A DNA stretch of 64,000 nucleotides from NCBI GenBank assembly GCA_033557465.1, contig CM066043.1, forward strand, positions 111,094,278-111,158,277, given 5' to 3'. Source of the DNA: Ichthyophis bannanicus. Its lineage: Eukaryota; Chordata; Amphibia; Gymnophiona; Ichthyophiidae. The notes beneath the pieces are model-generated. The model saw nothing but the letters and a program-made list of their open reading frames with translations, had not been told where the DNA came from and made no database searches. The position numbers were made by a program, and so were the translations under genes. Of the stretch, positions 1-11,316 are shown piece after piece (within the stretch, counting starts at the first letter, position 1; every line of letters begins with the position of its first letter).

Positions 1-2131
1 AGATTTGGATGGTCTGTGTCTATTGGAGTGAACATTAGGACATCGTCGGCGTATACTAGGCAGTTAATGTTGAATGACCGGATAAGGCTGCAGATGGGCT
101 GCATATAGATATTGAACAGAAGGGCTGATAGTGATGACCCTTGTGGGACGCCTTTTTCTTGAGGAAAAGGGTCTGATAATGAGGAGCCGGAGTGGACATG
201 TTGCCATCTGTCACTCAGGTATGAGGCGCACCATGCTAAAGCGTTGCCACGGATGCCCTTCTCAGCAAGGCGGGATAGAAGTATCTTGTGGTCAACCGAG
301 TCGAAGGCGGCTGCGATGTCCAGAAAGATGAGGACGAAACCCTGTCTGATGTTGTCGAGCCCGATGGTAAGTGTGTTGAATAAGGTAGTCAGTAGGGTGT
401 CCACTCCATGGGATTCTCTGAATCCGTGCTGACAGCAGTCGAGGGGAGCGTTGTTTTCGATATGATGGGTCAGTTGCTGTTGGACTATTTTTTCCATGAT
501 TTTAGCCAGGAGCGGGATGCTCAATATAGGCCTGTAGGAATCCATCTTTGAGGGGTCAAGCTTTTTGTTCTTCAGTAGCGGTCTTATTGAGGTCTGTTTC
601 AGGTTCTGTGGGAATATCCCAGCTGTAAAGGATGTTCCTATTAGTTTGGAGAGGAAAGGGCTGAGGTCTGCTTTTAGCGCTTTTACCCAGTGTGCTGGGC
701 ACGGATCACTAGGTGCAGTGGTGGTGTTTATGCATGTGATGGTATTCTGGACCTCCCTCGGTGTTGGGGGTGAGAAGGAGTTAAGAATGTGATGGTTATC
801 TGCTGTCCCATTCGGAGTGGCGAAGTGGGAAGGTAGCAATATTGGTTCATCCGGAGGGTGGTAGCTTGCAGGGGTAACGGGTTGGTTCGTCTTTGAGTGT
901 AGGTAGTCCGCGTATTCCTGAGGGTCAGGTAGGTTTGTTTGGTTTGGGGAAGGGTCCTTAGCCAGATTTTTGACTAGATTGAATAGCTCTCGCGGCTTGT
1001 TTATGGCTCTCAGTAAGATTTCTGCGTGGTATTGTTTCATTCTTGTGGAGACGGCTGTTCTATGGTCATCGAGGTGGGCGTTGTAAGCCTGATGGCTCTC
1101 GGTTGACCTTAATCTGCGCCATCATTTTTCAAGTTGACGCAACCGCCGAAGAGACGCTGTGAGTTCAGGTGAGTACCAGGGCGCTTTTTTCCTACCAGTG
1201 TAGTTTTTCTTGGTAGTTGGGACGTCACATACTGCATTGAGGGACTTGTTCCATAATGTTATCATGTCATCAAGGTTGAGTTCGGATGGTTCCAGAAGAG
1301 GGTGTGCTCTCTCGATGATCTCCTGCTCGTTGAATGGGCGGTAGCGTGTATGAGCTGGAGTGGTGTTGGTGGCTGGGGTAGGAGGATAGGAAGGTCCGTG
1401 AGGGGAAGGCAACAAGAATCTTAGACTATTGTCAGACCATGGTACTGGGCTCAGGGAGAGATTGAACTTGTGGGAGGGGTAGTTGGCAAGTTGAGGAGCA
1501 AATATCAAGTCGAGGGTGTTTCCCTTGATATGAGTGGGGGAGTTAACTAGTTGGGTGTATCCTAATGCATTGAGGGCATCAAGGAAGGCTTTGGCTTGGG
1601 TGTCTTGGAGGGCAGGGAGGTTAAAGTCCCCTAACACCCAGTTCACTGTACGGGGTTTGCTGGGGTTGCATGCAAGGTCAATAATTGCTGAGAGGTCATC
1701 TGGTGTTGGGGAAGGCGCCCTATATATCAGGTTAATGGTGTGGACCTTGTTAGCTATGGATAGATAATCCAGATGGGGGGTACTGTTGGAAGTGATTGGC
1801 TGGAATTGTAAGCTCTCCTTAGTGAGGATGATTGTTCCACCCCCTGTTCGGTCGGTCCTGTGACATGAGTGTATGGAGAAATTAGGGGGGACGTGTTGAT
1901 GGAGGAGGACAGAGTCTGAGGTCGACATCCATGTCTCAGTGATGCATAAGATGTCAAGATTGTATTCATCAAGCATGTCGGTAATGGCAGGCCATTTCTT
2001 GCGGGTGGAGCGGGCGTTAATGAGTGCGCACTTCAGGTTGTAGGGGTGGGTGTGTGTCTCAGGTTTGGGTGGCTGAGTCTGTTGGATAGCGACGATTATG
2101 CTTTCTAGCAGAACCTCACCACGGAAATGTT
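1..2131 (-). pseudogene. LINE ORF2: AP-like endonuclease and reverse transcriptase, one internal stop
   Basis: The reading frame stays open from about 2131 to the window edge except for one TGA at 1122-1124. The endonuclease part shows LDILCITETW (about 1950), GDFNLP (about 1630), GNTLDLIF (about 1510) and a WSDN box where SDH is usual. The RT part shows AFDSVDHK (about 310), GVPQGSSLSALLFNIY (about 130) and YADDV at 39-53, which carries the catalytic aspartates. The frame upstream of ATG 1976 is also open and LINE-like (NARST...KKW), so 1976 need not be the start. The TGA follows AAA and precedes TGGCGC, so it may be a decayed CGA codon. The protein would nick target DNA and prime cDNA synthesis there. 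The copy is recent-looking but not intact. Confidence 0.85.
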
Positions 2132-2132
2132 A
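1..2132 (-). mobile_element. Non-LTR retrotransposon (LINE, CR1/Rex1-like), truncated by window edge
   Basis: A LINE reads on the minus strand from about 2132 and leaves the window at 1. The endonuclease domain is upstream and the reverse transcriptase downstream, the order of APE-type LINEs. The 5' end near 2132 has no ORF1 or promoter, so the copy is probably 5'-truncated; its 3' end lies outside the window. A plus-strand relative lies at 29734-30700, with similar endonuclease text. The family name is tentative, because the clade was judged from motifs and not from an alignment. Confidence 0.85.
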
Positions 2133-2319
2133 AGAACATACACAGTTTTATAGTATTTGCAAAAAAGATCCTTCCATATGTTTGTTTTCCATTGGTACTT
2201 TCTTTCACAACATGTAGTCAATCATTCAGTCCATCATGATTCCAGACCCTCCTGCCTTTATATGTTAGAGTGGCCAATGTGCTTTTCATAGGCTACATGG
2301 AGTTAATTCTTGGTTCTTC

Positions 2320-4550
2320 TCAATCCTCCCCGTTGAGGATCAAGGCTGAAGCTGTGGCAGAGAGGCTTGCAGCCTAAAGATGAATGCCTGGCTGCATGGA
2401 TGGTATCAAGAGTGTTTGGCTTCCTGGACCATGACAAGATTTTCCAAAGGCTGCTGAGCAGAATGGCATCCACCTATCAAAGAAGGGGGAAAGCATCTTC
2501 TATAACAGCCTAGTTATCTACTGAGGAGGTCTTTAAAGTATTATCATCGGGTAGGGTGAAGAAAACCCCCCAGGGAAGTAAACATTTTTTTAAAAAAATA
2601 GTATAGAAAAGGAAAAAATGTGCAGCATCTGGAAAACTGTGCATACTAATGCCATACAATGTGAAATAAAGTTGCAGATTTAGAAGCTACAATAGAAAAG
2701 ACCGACTTGGATATAGTGGCAGTCACAGAGACATGGTACACAGAAATCATGACTGGGAGAAAGTTATACTAGGCTATAATCTATTCAGGAAAGAGAGGGT
2801 TGGAAGAAAGAGGAATTTGCACTGTATGTAAAAAGTAAATATTAAAGCCACAGATCTGCAGGGCTTACAAGGGGGGGGGGGGGGGGAGGAGGAGGCGACA
2901 TGGTACATTAATCTGGAAAGAGGGGATGGAAAAGCTATTTACATTGATGTGGCATACAGGCCTCCTTCACAGGCAGAAGAAACAGATAGATTTAATTGAA
3001 GACATTCACAATATTGCTAATGAATGGGAGTAATTTTAGTTTTACATTTCAATTTGCCAGATACTGATTGGGATATCCCTGCTGCAGTGACATCAAGAAG
3101 TTCGGAGATCCTGGATATGCACAGGGAGAACTGTTCAGGCAACTGGTAATGGAAGCCACACTCACAAATGGGGAAAGAGTGTCATCATGGGGGATGATCT
3201 GGCATGCAGAGATCACCAAATATAAGGACACTGGAGATGGTTTATTCAAAAGCAAGGGTCCTCGACTTCAGGAAAACTAACTTTGCAAAGATGGGGGTAA
3301 TACCTCAAGGATGGGAATATCTGGGGGAAGTAGAACAGCAGACAAAACTGAAAAGAGGTTTTTTTTTTTAAGGGCAACAACCCTTTTTGTTAGGAAACTA
3401 AATAAAAGTAAGAGGAAAAGGAGACCACAACGGTTTTCAAACGGTAAAGAAAAAGAGGGTAACTTTCACAAACTATAAGAGATCACAGAAAGAGGAAAAC
3501 AGTATCTGGGGAAAGCTAAGGGAAACTGGTAAAGTAGTCAGAAAATCAAGATGCACATGCACAAAAAAAACCAAACAGTAAATCATGGGGAAAATACTTT
3601 TTTTTTGGTATGTTAGTGACAGGAGGAAGTGCAAAGGTGGCATTGTGAGACTCAAAGGTGAAGGAAAGGAATACATAGAGGCAGATGAGGATAAAGCAAA
3701 ATTGCTTAACAAATATTTCTGTTCTGTGTTTAAAAACTAAGGGCCAGGAATGGGACCTCAAAAAACAAATGGGTATAAAACTATTTTCAGACAATTGTGT
3801 TAAACTAAAAAAGTGGAGAAAGCGACAGGGCCAGACATGATTCATCCAAGGTTATTGAAAGAACTTATGGAAGTACCAACTGCTCTGCTGGCTGATCCTC
3901 TTCAATTCTTCTTTAGAGTTTGGAGTGATCCCAGAGGGCTGCAGATGGGCAAATGTGATTTCTGTCCTGAAGTAAAGAGGTTGGTAACTATAGACCGGTT
4001 AGTCTGACCTCTGTGGTGAGTAAATTAATGGAAATGCTGCTAAAACGGAGAGTACGGTTTTTGGACTCTATGGGATTACAGGATCTGAGATATTAAGGCT
4101 TTACTGGAGGTAGGTCGTGTCATTCTATATGAATCTGATTTGATTTCTTTGGCTGGGTGACCACAGAATTAGATCAGGGGAGAACACTAGATGTGGTATA
4201 CTTAGATTTCAGCAAGGACTTTGACACCATTTCATATCGGTGACTTTTAAATAAACTGAGTGCCTTTGGATGACACTAAAGTGATTGATGGGATAAGAAA
4301 CTAGTTAAGTAAGAGATGACAGAGTAGGAATGAATGGAGTTCACACTGAAGATAGGAGTGTAACCCATGGTATGCCGCAGGGATCAGTCCTTGGTCCTGT
4401 TCTTTCAAACATTTTTGTAAGCGATATTTCAGAAGGTCTGTCAGGAAAGGTATGCCTCTTTGTGGACAATACCAAAATATGCAACAGCGTAAACACACAC
4501 ATATATGCAAAAAGTGCTGAAATATGAAAGTAAATGTCCAGAATCTGTCT
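2320..4550 (+). mobile_element. Degenerate CR1/L3-like LINE
   Basis: Many short plus-strand reading pieces together resemble a CR1-type LINE. From about 2690 there is an endonuclease start (DLDIVAVTETW), and near 2945 the piece VAYRPPSQAEE. From about 3960 come RT pieces: NYRPVSLTSVVSKLM, then LDFSKDFDT near 4205 and GMPQGSVLGPVLSNIF near 4370. Near 4455 the catalytic box reads FVDNT instead of FADDT. Many stops and frameshifts show an old copy. A run of 16 G lies at 2871-2886. The start is uncertain; the text at 2330-2550 resembles the upstream part of the same family. Confidence 0.7.
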
Positions 4551-4554
4551 GCAT

Positions 4555-5460
4555 CATCAAAACTTGGACAAGCGTTCTGACGACTAGAAGGAATGAGTGA
4601 GACTCCACAAGCATACACAGGGAATGAAGTACAGAATTTGCAAAACAAGAGAAAAAAACTCTTTAAAGAATTAGACCAACAAACAAGGAAAAAGAAGTGG
4701 CAAATGCACAAATATAGTAGGAAATACAGAGTTACTCCAGGAACTCTTTGTCGAGCAAGAGCAGACACATGAATGATTAAGGAGAGGTGTACTGAAACCA
4801 AAGGATGAGAGGTTGATAGTTGCAGCCCAGGACAATGGCTTATAGACAAGATGGTTTACAGCAAGCATTGAAATAACTGGCAAAACAGACATATGTTGAT
4901 TCTGTGGGAAAGAGCTAGAAACAGTGACTCACCTCATAGCTGGCTGTGAAGTTCTTATGGCAGAAATTTTCTATACAGAAAGGCACAATAAAAGTAGTAC
5001 ACCTTATCCAATCGAAACTCTGTAAAGCACTATAACATCAATGTGCCTGAAAAGCACTGCGTCATGACCCTAAAAATTATAGAGAATATGATCACCTGGG
5101 ACACTCCCATTCCGATCAATAAAAAACTGGATGCAAGGAAGCCGGATATAATGATAAAGGAGAAAATAATACTAAAATGGCATTGATTAGAGAGGTGTCA
5201 GTCCCTAGCGACTACTCTGTAAATCGCATTGAGAGGGAGAAAATCTTCACGTAACAAGAAATGCAGTCAGAGACCAAGAAAATGTGGCAGAAAGATACCA
5301 AGTAATTTCCCATCATGTTGGGTGCCACAGGCTTAATTAAGAGGCATTTCCAAACACACCTAGATAAATTGCCCATACACGTAACATCTTACAAACTCCA
5401 GAGGAAGGCTCTCTTTGGCACGATGCAAGTACTATGCTGAGCAATGGCAGTAAATCTGAG
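4555..5460 (+). mobile_element. LINE 3' fragment with zinc-finger / KPDI C-terminal domain
   Basis: Broken plus-strand reading frames match the C-terminal region seen in some LINE polyproteins. A Cys2...His...Cys stretch (FCGKELETVTHLIAGC) lies near 4895-4945. After it come a YTERHNK piece, a KPDIMIKEK piece near 5140, and the terminal block with GATGLIKRHFQTHL and LQRKALFGTMQ near 5320-5430. The order and spacing fit one domain. It is not obviously the tail of the CR1-like LINE just upstream and may be a separate insertion. A short related piece recurs at 55535-55575. Confidence 0.5.
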
Positions 5461-5471
5461 AGGCTGAGATA

Positions 5472-6550
5472 AAGCGTAGTTACTCACCTGTAACAGTTGT
5501 TCTCCAGGAACAGCAGGAATCAGTCGGTCGCTGGGGCAGATGATGCGGACAAACCAGCCATCATTGCCTGCTGCAGGGCCGAGATAGCAGTGATATTCTG
5601 CTCCAGGGTCACCATTCTGGTTTACAAGTCAGAATGCTCCACAGCTTTCAGCATGGGCACCGAGGATCTCGGGCTCAGCGCCAGCACTCTCACGAGTGCA
5701 TCCTCGACGAGGAGTACGGCCTCGAGGAACCTCATACGGTCTCCGCTAGCTGAGGACTCCTTCGAGAACCTTGGTAGGATGCTTCTCGGAGCCGACCGAG
5801 TCCCTCTGGGCAGTTTTACCGGGTTTCTCCATTGCAACCTTGGCAGACTTCTCTGGATCTAAGGTCTTCTTGGAGGAGCCACTGCCACAGGACTCTGAGG
5901 ATGCTCGGGCCTTACGGGAAGTGCTGGGCTTGGAGCTCAGCGTCGGGGAGGCTGGGGCCGAGTCGGACCTGGGGAACAGTTTTTCCTGTAACTCTGACCT
6001 CTTTTTGTTGGTCTTAGGCATCATGGCCTGGCACAGGTTGCAAAGGTGCTGTCATGGTCCGGTCCCAGGCACTGCAGGCAGCAGTAATGGGTGTCGGTCA
6101 CTAATATAGTTTGACTGCAGTGGTCATATTTTTTAAACCCACCAAGGGACATGGTGGAGAGCACCCAGATAGGGTCAACATCCCCTGGGCAAAAAAAGGC
6201 ACGAACACCGATCGAGAAAAGCCTCAATCAAAAAAGGAAAAAGGGGCCGAGAACAGTGCAGAAATTGGCACCAGTTCGAGGTGGGAAGAGGAACCGGTAC
6301 ACAAACCAGGAAGCTAACTTTTAAGGATAATTAGCAAAGATTTTTTCCAGGGAAATAGGACAGATATCCATTGTGCTCCGCGGAAAAAAGGAGACTGAGC
6401 AAGATGGCACCCTTGGGCGGGAAGGGGACATGCATGCGTGATAGCATGTCCCAAAGGCTTTCTTTGAAAGCTGGGGAAATGCTCCACAAGGGCTCTGTTG
6501 GCGCTGACGTCACCCATATGTGAGGGCTGACTGCCTGCTTGTTCTTGGAG
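5472..6550 (-). mobile_element. Internally deleted DIRS-type element (Gag region and termini only)
   Basis: The left 50 bp (TACTCACCTGTAACA..., ending near 5521) match the left end of the DIRS at 13511. The right part (about 6370-6550) matches its right inverted repeat, including AAGATGGCACCCTTGGGCGG. Between them lies only the Gag end. At about 5522 the terminal sequence jumps into text homologous to Gag near 18187. RT, RNase H, recombinase and the internal complementary region are all missing. The element is inside no other recognised repeat and could only move with proteins from a full copy. Confidence 0.75.
5523..6152 (-). pseudogene. Decayed DIRS Gag-like ORF1 remnant
   Basis: Translation from an ATG at 6150-6152 gives MSLGGFKKYDHC, followed by CLQCLGPDHDS. 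This parallels MASSGFRKCDLC...CLWCLGPDHDS at the start of Gag in the DIRS at 13511-19244. Near 6024 the frame shifts, and the rest (NKKRSELQEKLF..., 5746-6024) continues as Ser/Lys-rich Gag-like sequence. The paired CxxC motifs suggest zinc binding, but one cysteine of the first pair is replaced in this copy (YDHC). It is not expected to be functional. Confidence 0.6.
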
Positions 6551-7146
6551 ACTGTCCATATACCCTGGCTTAGAAGTGACGTTCATGACTGTCCATAAAA
6601 GAGTAATGTTTCTTTAAATTCATATGTAGAATAATAGTAAGGTTAAAAACTGATGCTGCATATGTTTTACACCCAAATCATCGATCATGCCCTCTCAGTC
6701 CTTCGGCAGCATAACTAGGAATGATCTCAGGTCATCTGGAAAAATGATGGAATAGTAGTAGTCTGTGGACTTTATAAATTTGTTTCTTTTTTCCTTGTAA
6801 AGGCCATCAATTTTTGTGTTGTTATCTATGTAGTTAATAATTCTGGATATAACTGGAGATAGCCCACCATTTACATCCTTCAGGACACCCAAGCAGTGCA
6901 CTCTCTACTTTAGTGGGCTCTTTTCTTGCAGGAGACCTACAGCACTGCTTAATCGTGTTTCTGCTACCCATAGTAGCTCCAACGTGGATTCATTTCAGGT
7001 GGCCTATAGTCCAAACAGTTTCTCCTCCTATAATTCTCCTGGTCCTCTGTATATGATCTAAACGTTTCTTGGGTTTCCAAATTGGCCCCATGTACATCTA
7101 TGTCCTCAACCAAATCCTTCGGCCTTGATATGTGGCTTTCAGCTTG
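6551..7146. other. No gene recognised
   Basis: About 600 bp of AT-rich sequence between the deleted DIRS copy and a SINE. A minus-strand reading frame of 68 codons (6695-6901) has no recognisable motif. It may be part of an old LINE but nothing firm supports that. Confidence 0.4.
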
Positions 7147-7446
7147 TTATTTATTTATTTTATTTATTTACATTCTCTTATATACCGCGCTATTCTGCAT
7201 CAGTGCGGTTTACATTGAACAAACTGAAATTACATTGAACAGGGCATTATAACTTGGAGATAACCCTCCATAGCCCATGTTCCCTGTAAAATAGTTAAGT
7301 GGCTTGCCCAAGACCACAAGGAGCACCTGTGGGACTAGAAACCCCAGTCCTTCCGGCCCAAGGTTGCTGTCCTCTAGTGGGATTTGAACCCCCGACCTTC
7401 CGGCCTGAAGTACCTTGCCCCAACCACTAGGCTACTCCTCCACTCC
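7147..7446 (-). mobile_element. tRNA-derived SINE with LINE-like 3' tail
   Basis: This is the reverse complement of the SINE at 48950-49250, nearly along its whole length. It contains a B-box-like GGTTCAAATCCC (seen here as gggatttgaacccc) and the core block TTGGGCAAGCCACTTAA. The tail has GTAAACCGCACTGATGCAGA and GCGGTATATAAG, followed by (AAATA)n. The sequence cttgtt occurs at both edges (7143-7148 and 7444-7450), a possible target-site duplication. Confidence 0.8.
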
Positions 7447-9010
7447 TTGTTGCGCTCTCTACGGTTTGAGTATAAGCCCTTTTTAATCTCATTGCTAGGA
7501 AGATTGCAGCTTAGGCAGTTTATCCTCTTACCACCATTGTTAGGCTCCTTGTGAGCTCTCCGACTGTTTTCTTTTATAAAGTGATGAGAGGATGTATTTT
7601 AGTGGCCATTCTCATTTCAGTCAGGATTTTCTCTCTGGTCTGCCTTGGTGTTTTTACTGATGTAGCCCACTTCAGTTGGAATGCTAATACTCCTTTTTTT
7701 TCTTGCCAGATACTTCAAGGGTCTTGTAGCATAAATATCTTGGACAGAGTTCAGGTTTCTTCTTGCATAAAGTAAAGATTTATAGACTGCTCCCCTTCTG
7801 CAACGTCTGAATAAATGTCGTCAGAGATTGCTCCCAAGTCTGCCACCTTAGAGCCTCATATAGTGACCTCTTACTCTAGAGAACATTTGCCACTAAAGGT
7901 TGCTTCTTTTGTATTATTTATACCTTTGAAGATATTTAAACATCTGTCATAGCTCCCAAGTCTCTCCTCTAGGGTAAAAACTATTCAGCTCACAATCTCC
8001 TAGGATTTTTGGTATAGATTCTGTACTATTTTCATAGCCTCTTACAGGATTATCTCCAGCCTTTCTATATTGTTTCGGAGGTACAGTCTCCAGAATTGAA
8101 GACAATAGATCAAGTTGCTGGCAAGACCTCACCTAAACAGAAACATTGTTGTCTCTTTTTTCTATTGGTCATGCCTCATGCATCTTAACATTTCTCTAAC
8201 CATCATACTGTTGCTCTGCTTCAATATCTTGATGTCATCAGACACTATCACCTTGAAGAATTTCTCTGCTGGTGCATATCTGTATTACCTCCCCCTCCCC
8301 TCCCCCATATACTACTCATTTGTGCATACGTAAACAAAAAATGTATGGTTCTGCACCTTTTGCATCAAATCCTAACTGCCAAGCAAGAGACCATTCCTCA
8401 GATTTTCTTAGACCACACATCTTTCTATCAACAGCATCAACTCTGTTGCAGATCACAGTGTCATCTGCAAATGGACAAACTTTCCTTCTAACCCCTCCAC
8501 ATTATCACTCACAACTATATTGTGCAGGACCATCCCTCGGACAGATGCCCACAGCACTCCACTAATTATCCTCTTTCTTCAGAGAGTGAATTCCATTTAC
8601 TATTACCTTCTGTTGTCTATCATCCAAACATTCTAATCCATCCATCAGCTTAGGCTCCATCCCCAGTTTATTTATGAGCCTCCTATGTAAGGCAGTATCA
8701 AAAGCTTTCCTAATGTCCAAGTACACCACATCTAGCACATGCCATCAATCTAGTTCTCTGATCATCAAAAGACATTGATTAGATTTGTCTGGCATGATCT
8801 CCTTTGGTAAAACCATACAGATCGATTTTGCAGGATTCAAGACCCTTCACTATCCCTTTCTTTTAGTAGTCTCCATCAGCTTATATTATCCCCTCCCCTC
8901 ACCCACCAGGATGCAAAGTTTACTGGCCTGCAATTTACTATCTCCTGTTATCACGCTTATCCAGTCTGACCAGATCCATCAACAGAATTTCCTCAAGTTC
9001 TTATAATATT
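7447..9010 (-). mobile_element. Degenerate CR1/L3-like LINE
   Basis: Minus-strand translation gives LINE pieces in the right order. An AFDTALHRRLINKLG piece lies near 8690. The catalytic box appears as FADDTVIC followed by NRVDAVD near 8430-8480. The downstream C-terminal and 3' region (LEERLGSYDRCLNIFKG near 7960) follows. Stops and frameshifts are frequent. The adjacent SINE lies at its 3' side. Confidence 0.7.
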
Positions 9011-9739
9011 CTTGGAGGTATCTGATTCAGCCACATAGATTGCATGGAACTAGAAACACTAAACCTGAACAAGCACTCTGTTCTGCAAATGGTGTTACAG
9101 CTACACTTCTACCAATGTTATCCCTTTCTCCCAATCACATCTTTGGCAAACATCAAATAAAAGTATTTCTTTAGCATTTATCTTATTCCCTTGTCATCCT
9201 CCATACCTTCCTCCTTTTCTCCTACCAGTCTTACAGTCCCACATCTGCAATTCCTCTTTTCATTCATATATATGAAAAGTGTTAGCAACAACAGTAAGTT
9301 GACATCTTTTCATCTCTTCTACTACAGTACCTTGTGGAAAAGGTCCCTGTGCACTGTTCATGTTCTGACTAAAAAATAGAACTTAAAATGCATTAAATGG
9401 GAGTTTCAGTGGATTAATGAACATACTCTACACTTTCAATATCAAAGACCTTTTAAATATTTTCTTTAATTGTAATTAAGAATGAAAAAACAGTCTTGAA
9501 TTGTCATAGCAATCCCAAATTAGCTTTACTTGCAAAAACCTCCTTAACAAAATCCATAATAAGTTAAATAGAGCCCAACTATGTCCATTTGCAGTAATTT
9601 AGCTGATCAGAGTTGTTTCAGTGGTATGAAGTGAATTTGAAGCAAAGGTCTAAACATGCAAAACATGAAGCTGTCAAAAGAACTCTCCAAAAAAGATATT
9701 TAAAAAGGTACAGAGTGAGGGAAAGACTAAGAACATTTT
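9011..9739. other. No gene recognised
   Basis: AT-rich sequence without motifs I can name. The last 100 bp may already belong to the Tc1 relic that follows. Confidence 0.4.
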
Positions 9740-10027
9740 AGCGTGTTTGAATATCCCCTGGGGCACCTTCAGATCCATCACTGTAAAGTCGGAAAAGGCT
9801 GGTACTTTCAAGACACTGCCCCAATCAGGTTGCCCATCCAAAGTCAGTTTGCATGGTTTAAGGAAAATGCTGATGAGCTACAGAAATCTCTGGCTGAGAC
9901 AATGCTGACGGTTCAACAATTTCAAGATTATGCCACAAACATGGCTCTAGAGGAGGGTGGCAAAAAGGAAGCAACCATGGAAGAAAAGCCATATGATGTG
10001 CTGCATAATGTTTGCAAAGAAACACTT

Positions 10028-10445
10028 GGGGGGTCTTTTACTAGATGGTGCCAGCTGCCATTGCAGATCTGACATGTGCTAAAGGGGTGCGTTGGACACA
10101 CACCGGCAACTAGTGCGGGGCCATGACAGTTAATGCCACTGGATTATGGCACTAACTGTCCATGGCGTGTTATAGTTGCATGTGGGAGAGTGAGGGCCAG
10201 AGAGTGGGTGAGGTGAGCACTGCGCAGGCTGCACTTCCTGCGTGACAGGCTAGCAGTGCCGGTGCACTCACCGCCACCTCCATTAGGTGGCACCGAGTAC
10301 ACTCATGCTCTTTTAGTGCCATAACGGGGCCATACTGTGGCACCTGCTGGAGCATGCTTTCCATGCTCCTGCCAGTTAATGCGGTCGTGTTGCCCTAACT
10401 CACCGTGGCGTTGCACCTTCTGGACATATTAGGGCAACACCACAA
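10028..10445. mobile_element. Small foldback-rich insertion inside the Tc1 relic
   Basis: About 418 bp interrupt the Tc1 reading between block 1 and FSDKNKV. It starts with ggggtcttttacta and contains an 18-19 bp near-perfect hairpin (10121-10138 with 10147-10165). There is no coding capacity. Its exact edges and target duplication are not clear, so it may be a MITE-like DNA element. Confidence 0.5.
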
Positions 10446-10763
10446 TGTGTGAAGTTTTATTTTCTGATAAGAACAAAGTGGAACCTCTTGGTCTCAATGC
10501 CAAGTAATGCATATGGCACAAAGACAGCACATCGCCCTGTTAATACCATCCCTACATTAAAGCATGATGATGGTAGCATTATGTTGTGGGCTTTCTGGTA
10601 GCGAGACCAGAGAGGCTTGTGAAGACTGAGGGAATGATGGATAGTACAAAGTACAAAAAAATGTACTCCTACATCTACCAGTCAAAGTGACATAATATCA
10701 AATCGGCAATTTACCTTTCACCAGAATAAATAAAATTTACAACTTCTATTATCTTTCATCCTT

Positions 10764-10786
10764 AAAAAAAAAAAAAAAAAAAAAAC
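10764..10786 (+). repeat. Poly(A) run of 23 A
   Basis: An uninterrupted A run inside Tc1 block 2. It is a simple-sequence expansion or the tail of a tiny retroposed fragment. Confidence 0.8.
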
Positions 10787-11316
10787 CTCAGATTCTGCTG
10801 ATGGGAGATTGGCAGTGATTTATTTCCTTTTGTCAGAGACTCTTTTGAAGGGAAGCTGAAAGCATCTGAATCGGAATCTTGTTGAGAAAAAATGATGGAC
10901 TTGAAAATTTTGCAGTTCAAAAGAAGTATTTAAGAAAGACATCAGATAAGTGACAATTTAAAGATTCACAAACAATTGCTGAGGTAACAATACATTTAGT
11001 GCATAACAGCTTTAAAGAACAATATTAATGGATGATTTTTAGACCTATAATAGACAAACTATAAGCAGTTGCATAAAAAACAGCACAAGCTTTTTATAAA
11101 GCCTCTTTCCTCCTTATTAAGGATACCCGAAGTTGTAAACTTTATTTTGGTGAAACAAAGTGTAGTTAAGTACAGACATATGTTGAAGAAAGACCTTTTC
11201 CACTGTGCTAAAGATCTGGGATTGCGGAGAAGGTTCACCTTTCAGCAGGATGATGATCCAAAGCACAAAGGAAAAGCAGCAAGAAGCAAGCAAATGTCCT
11301 CGAGTTGCCCAGTCAG

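Noticed and set aside
5771..6109. Plus-strand ORF in the deleted DIRS copy
   Set aside because: Antisense of the Gag remnant; no motif.
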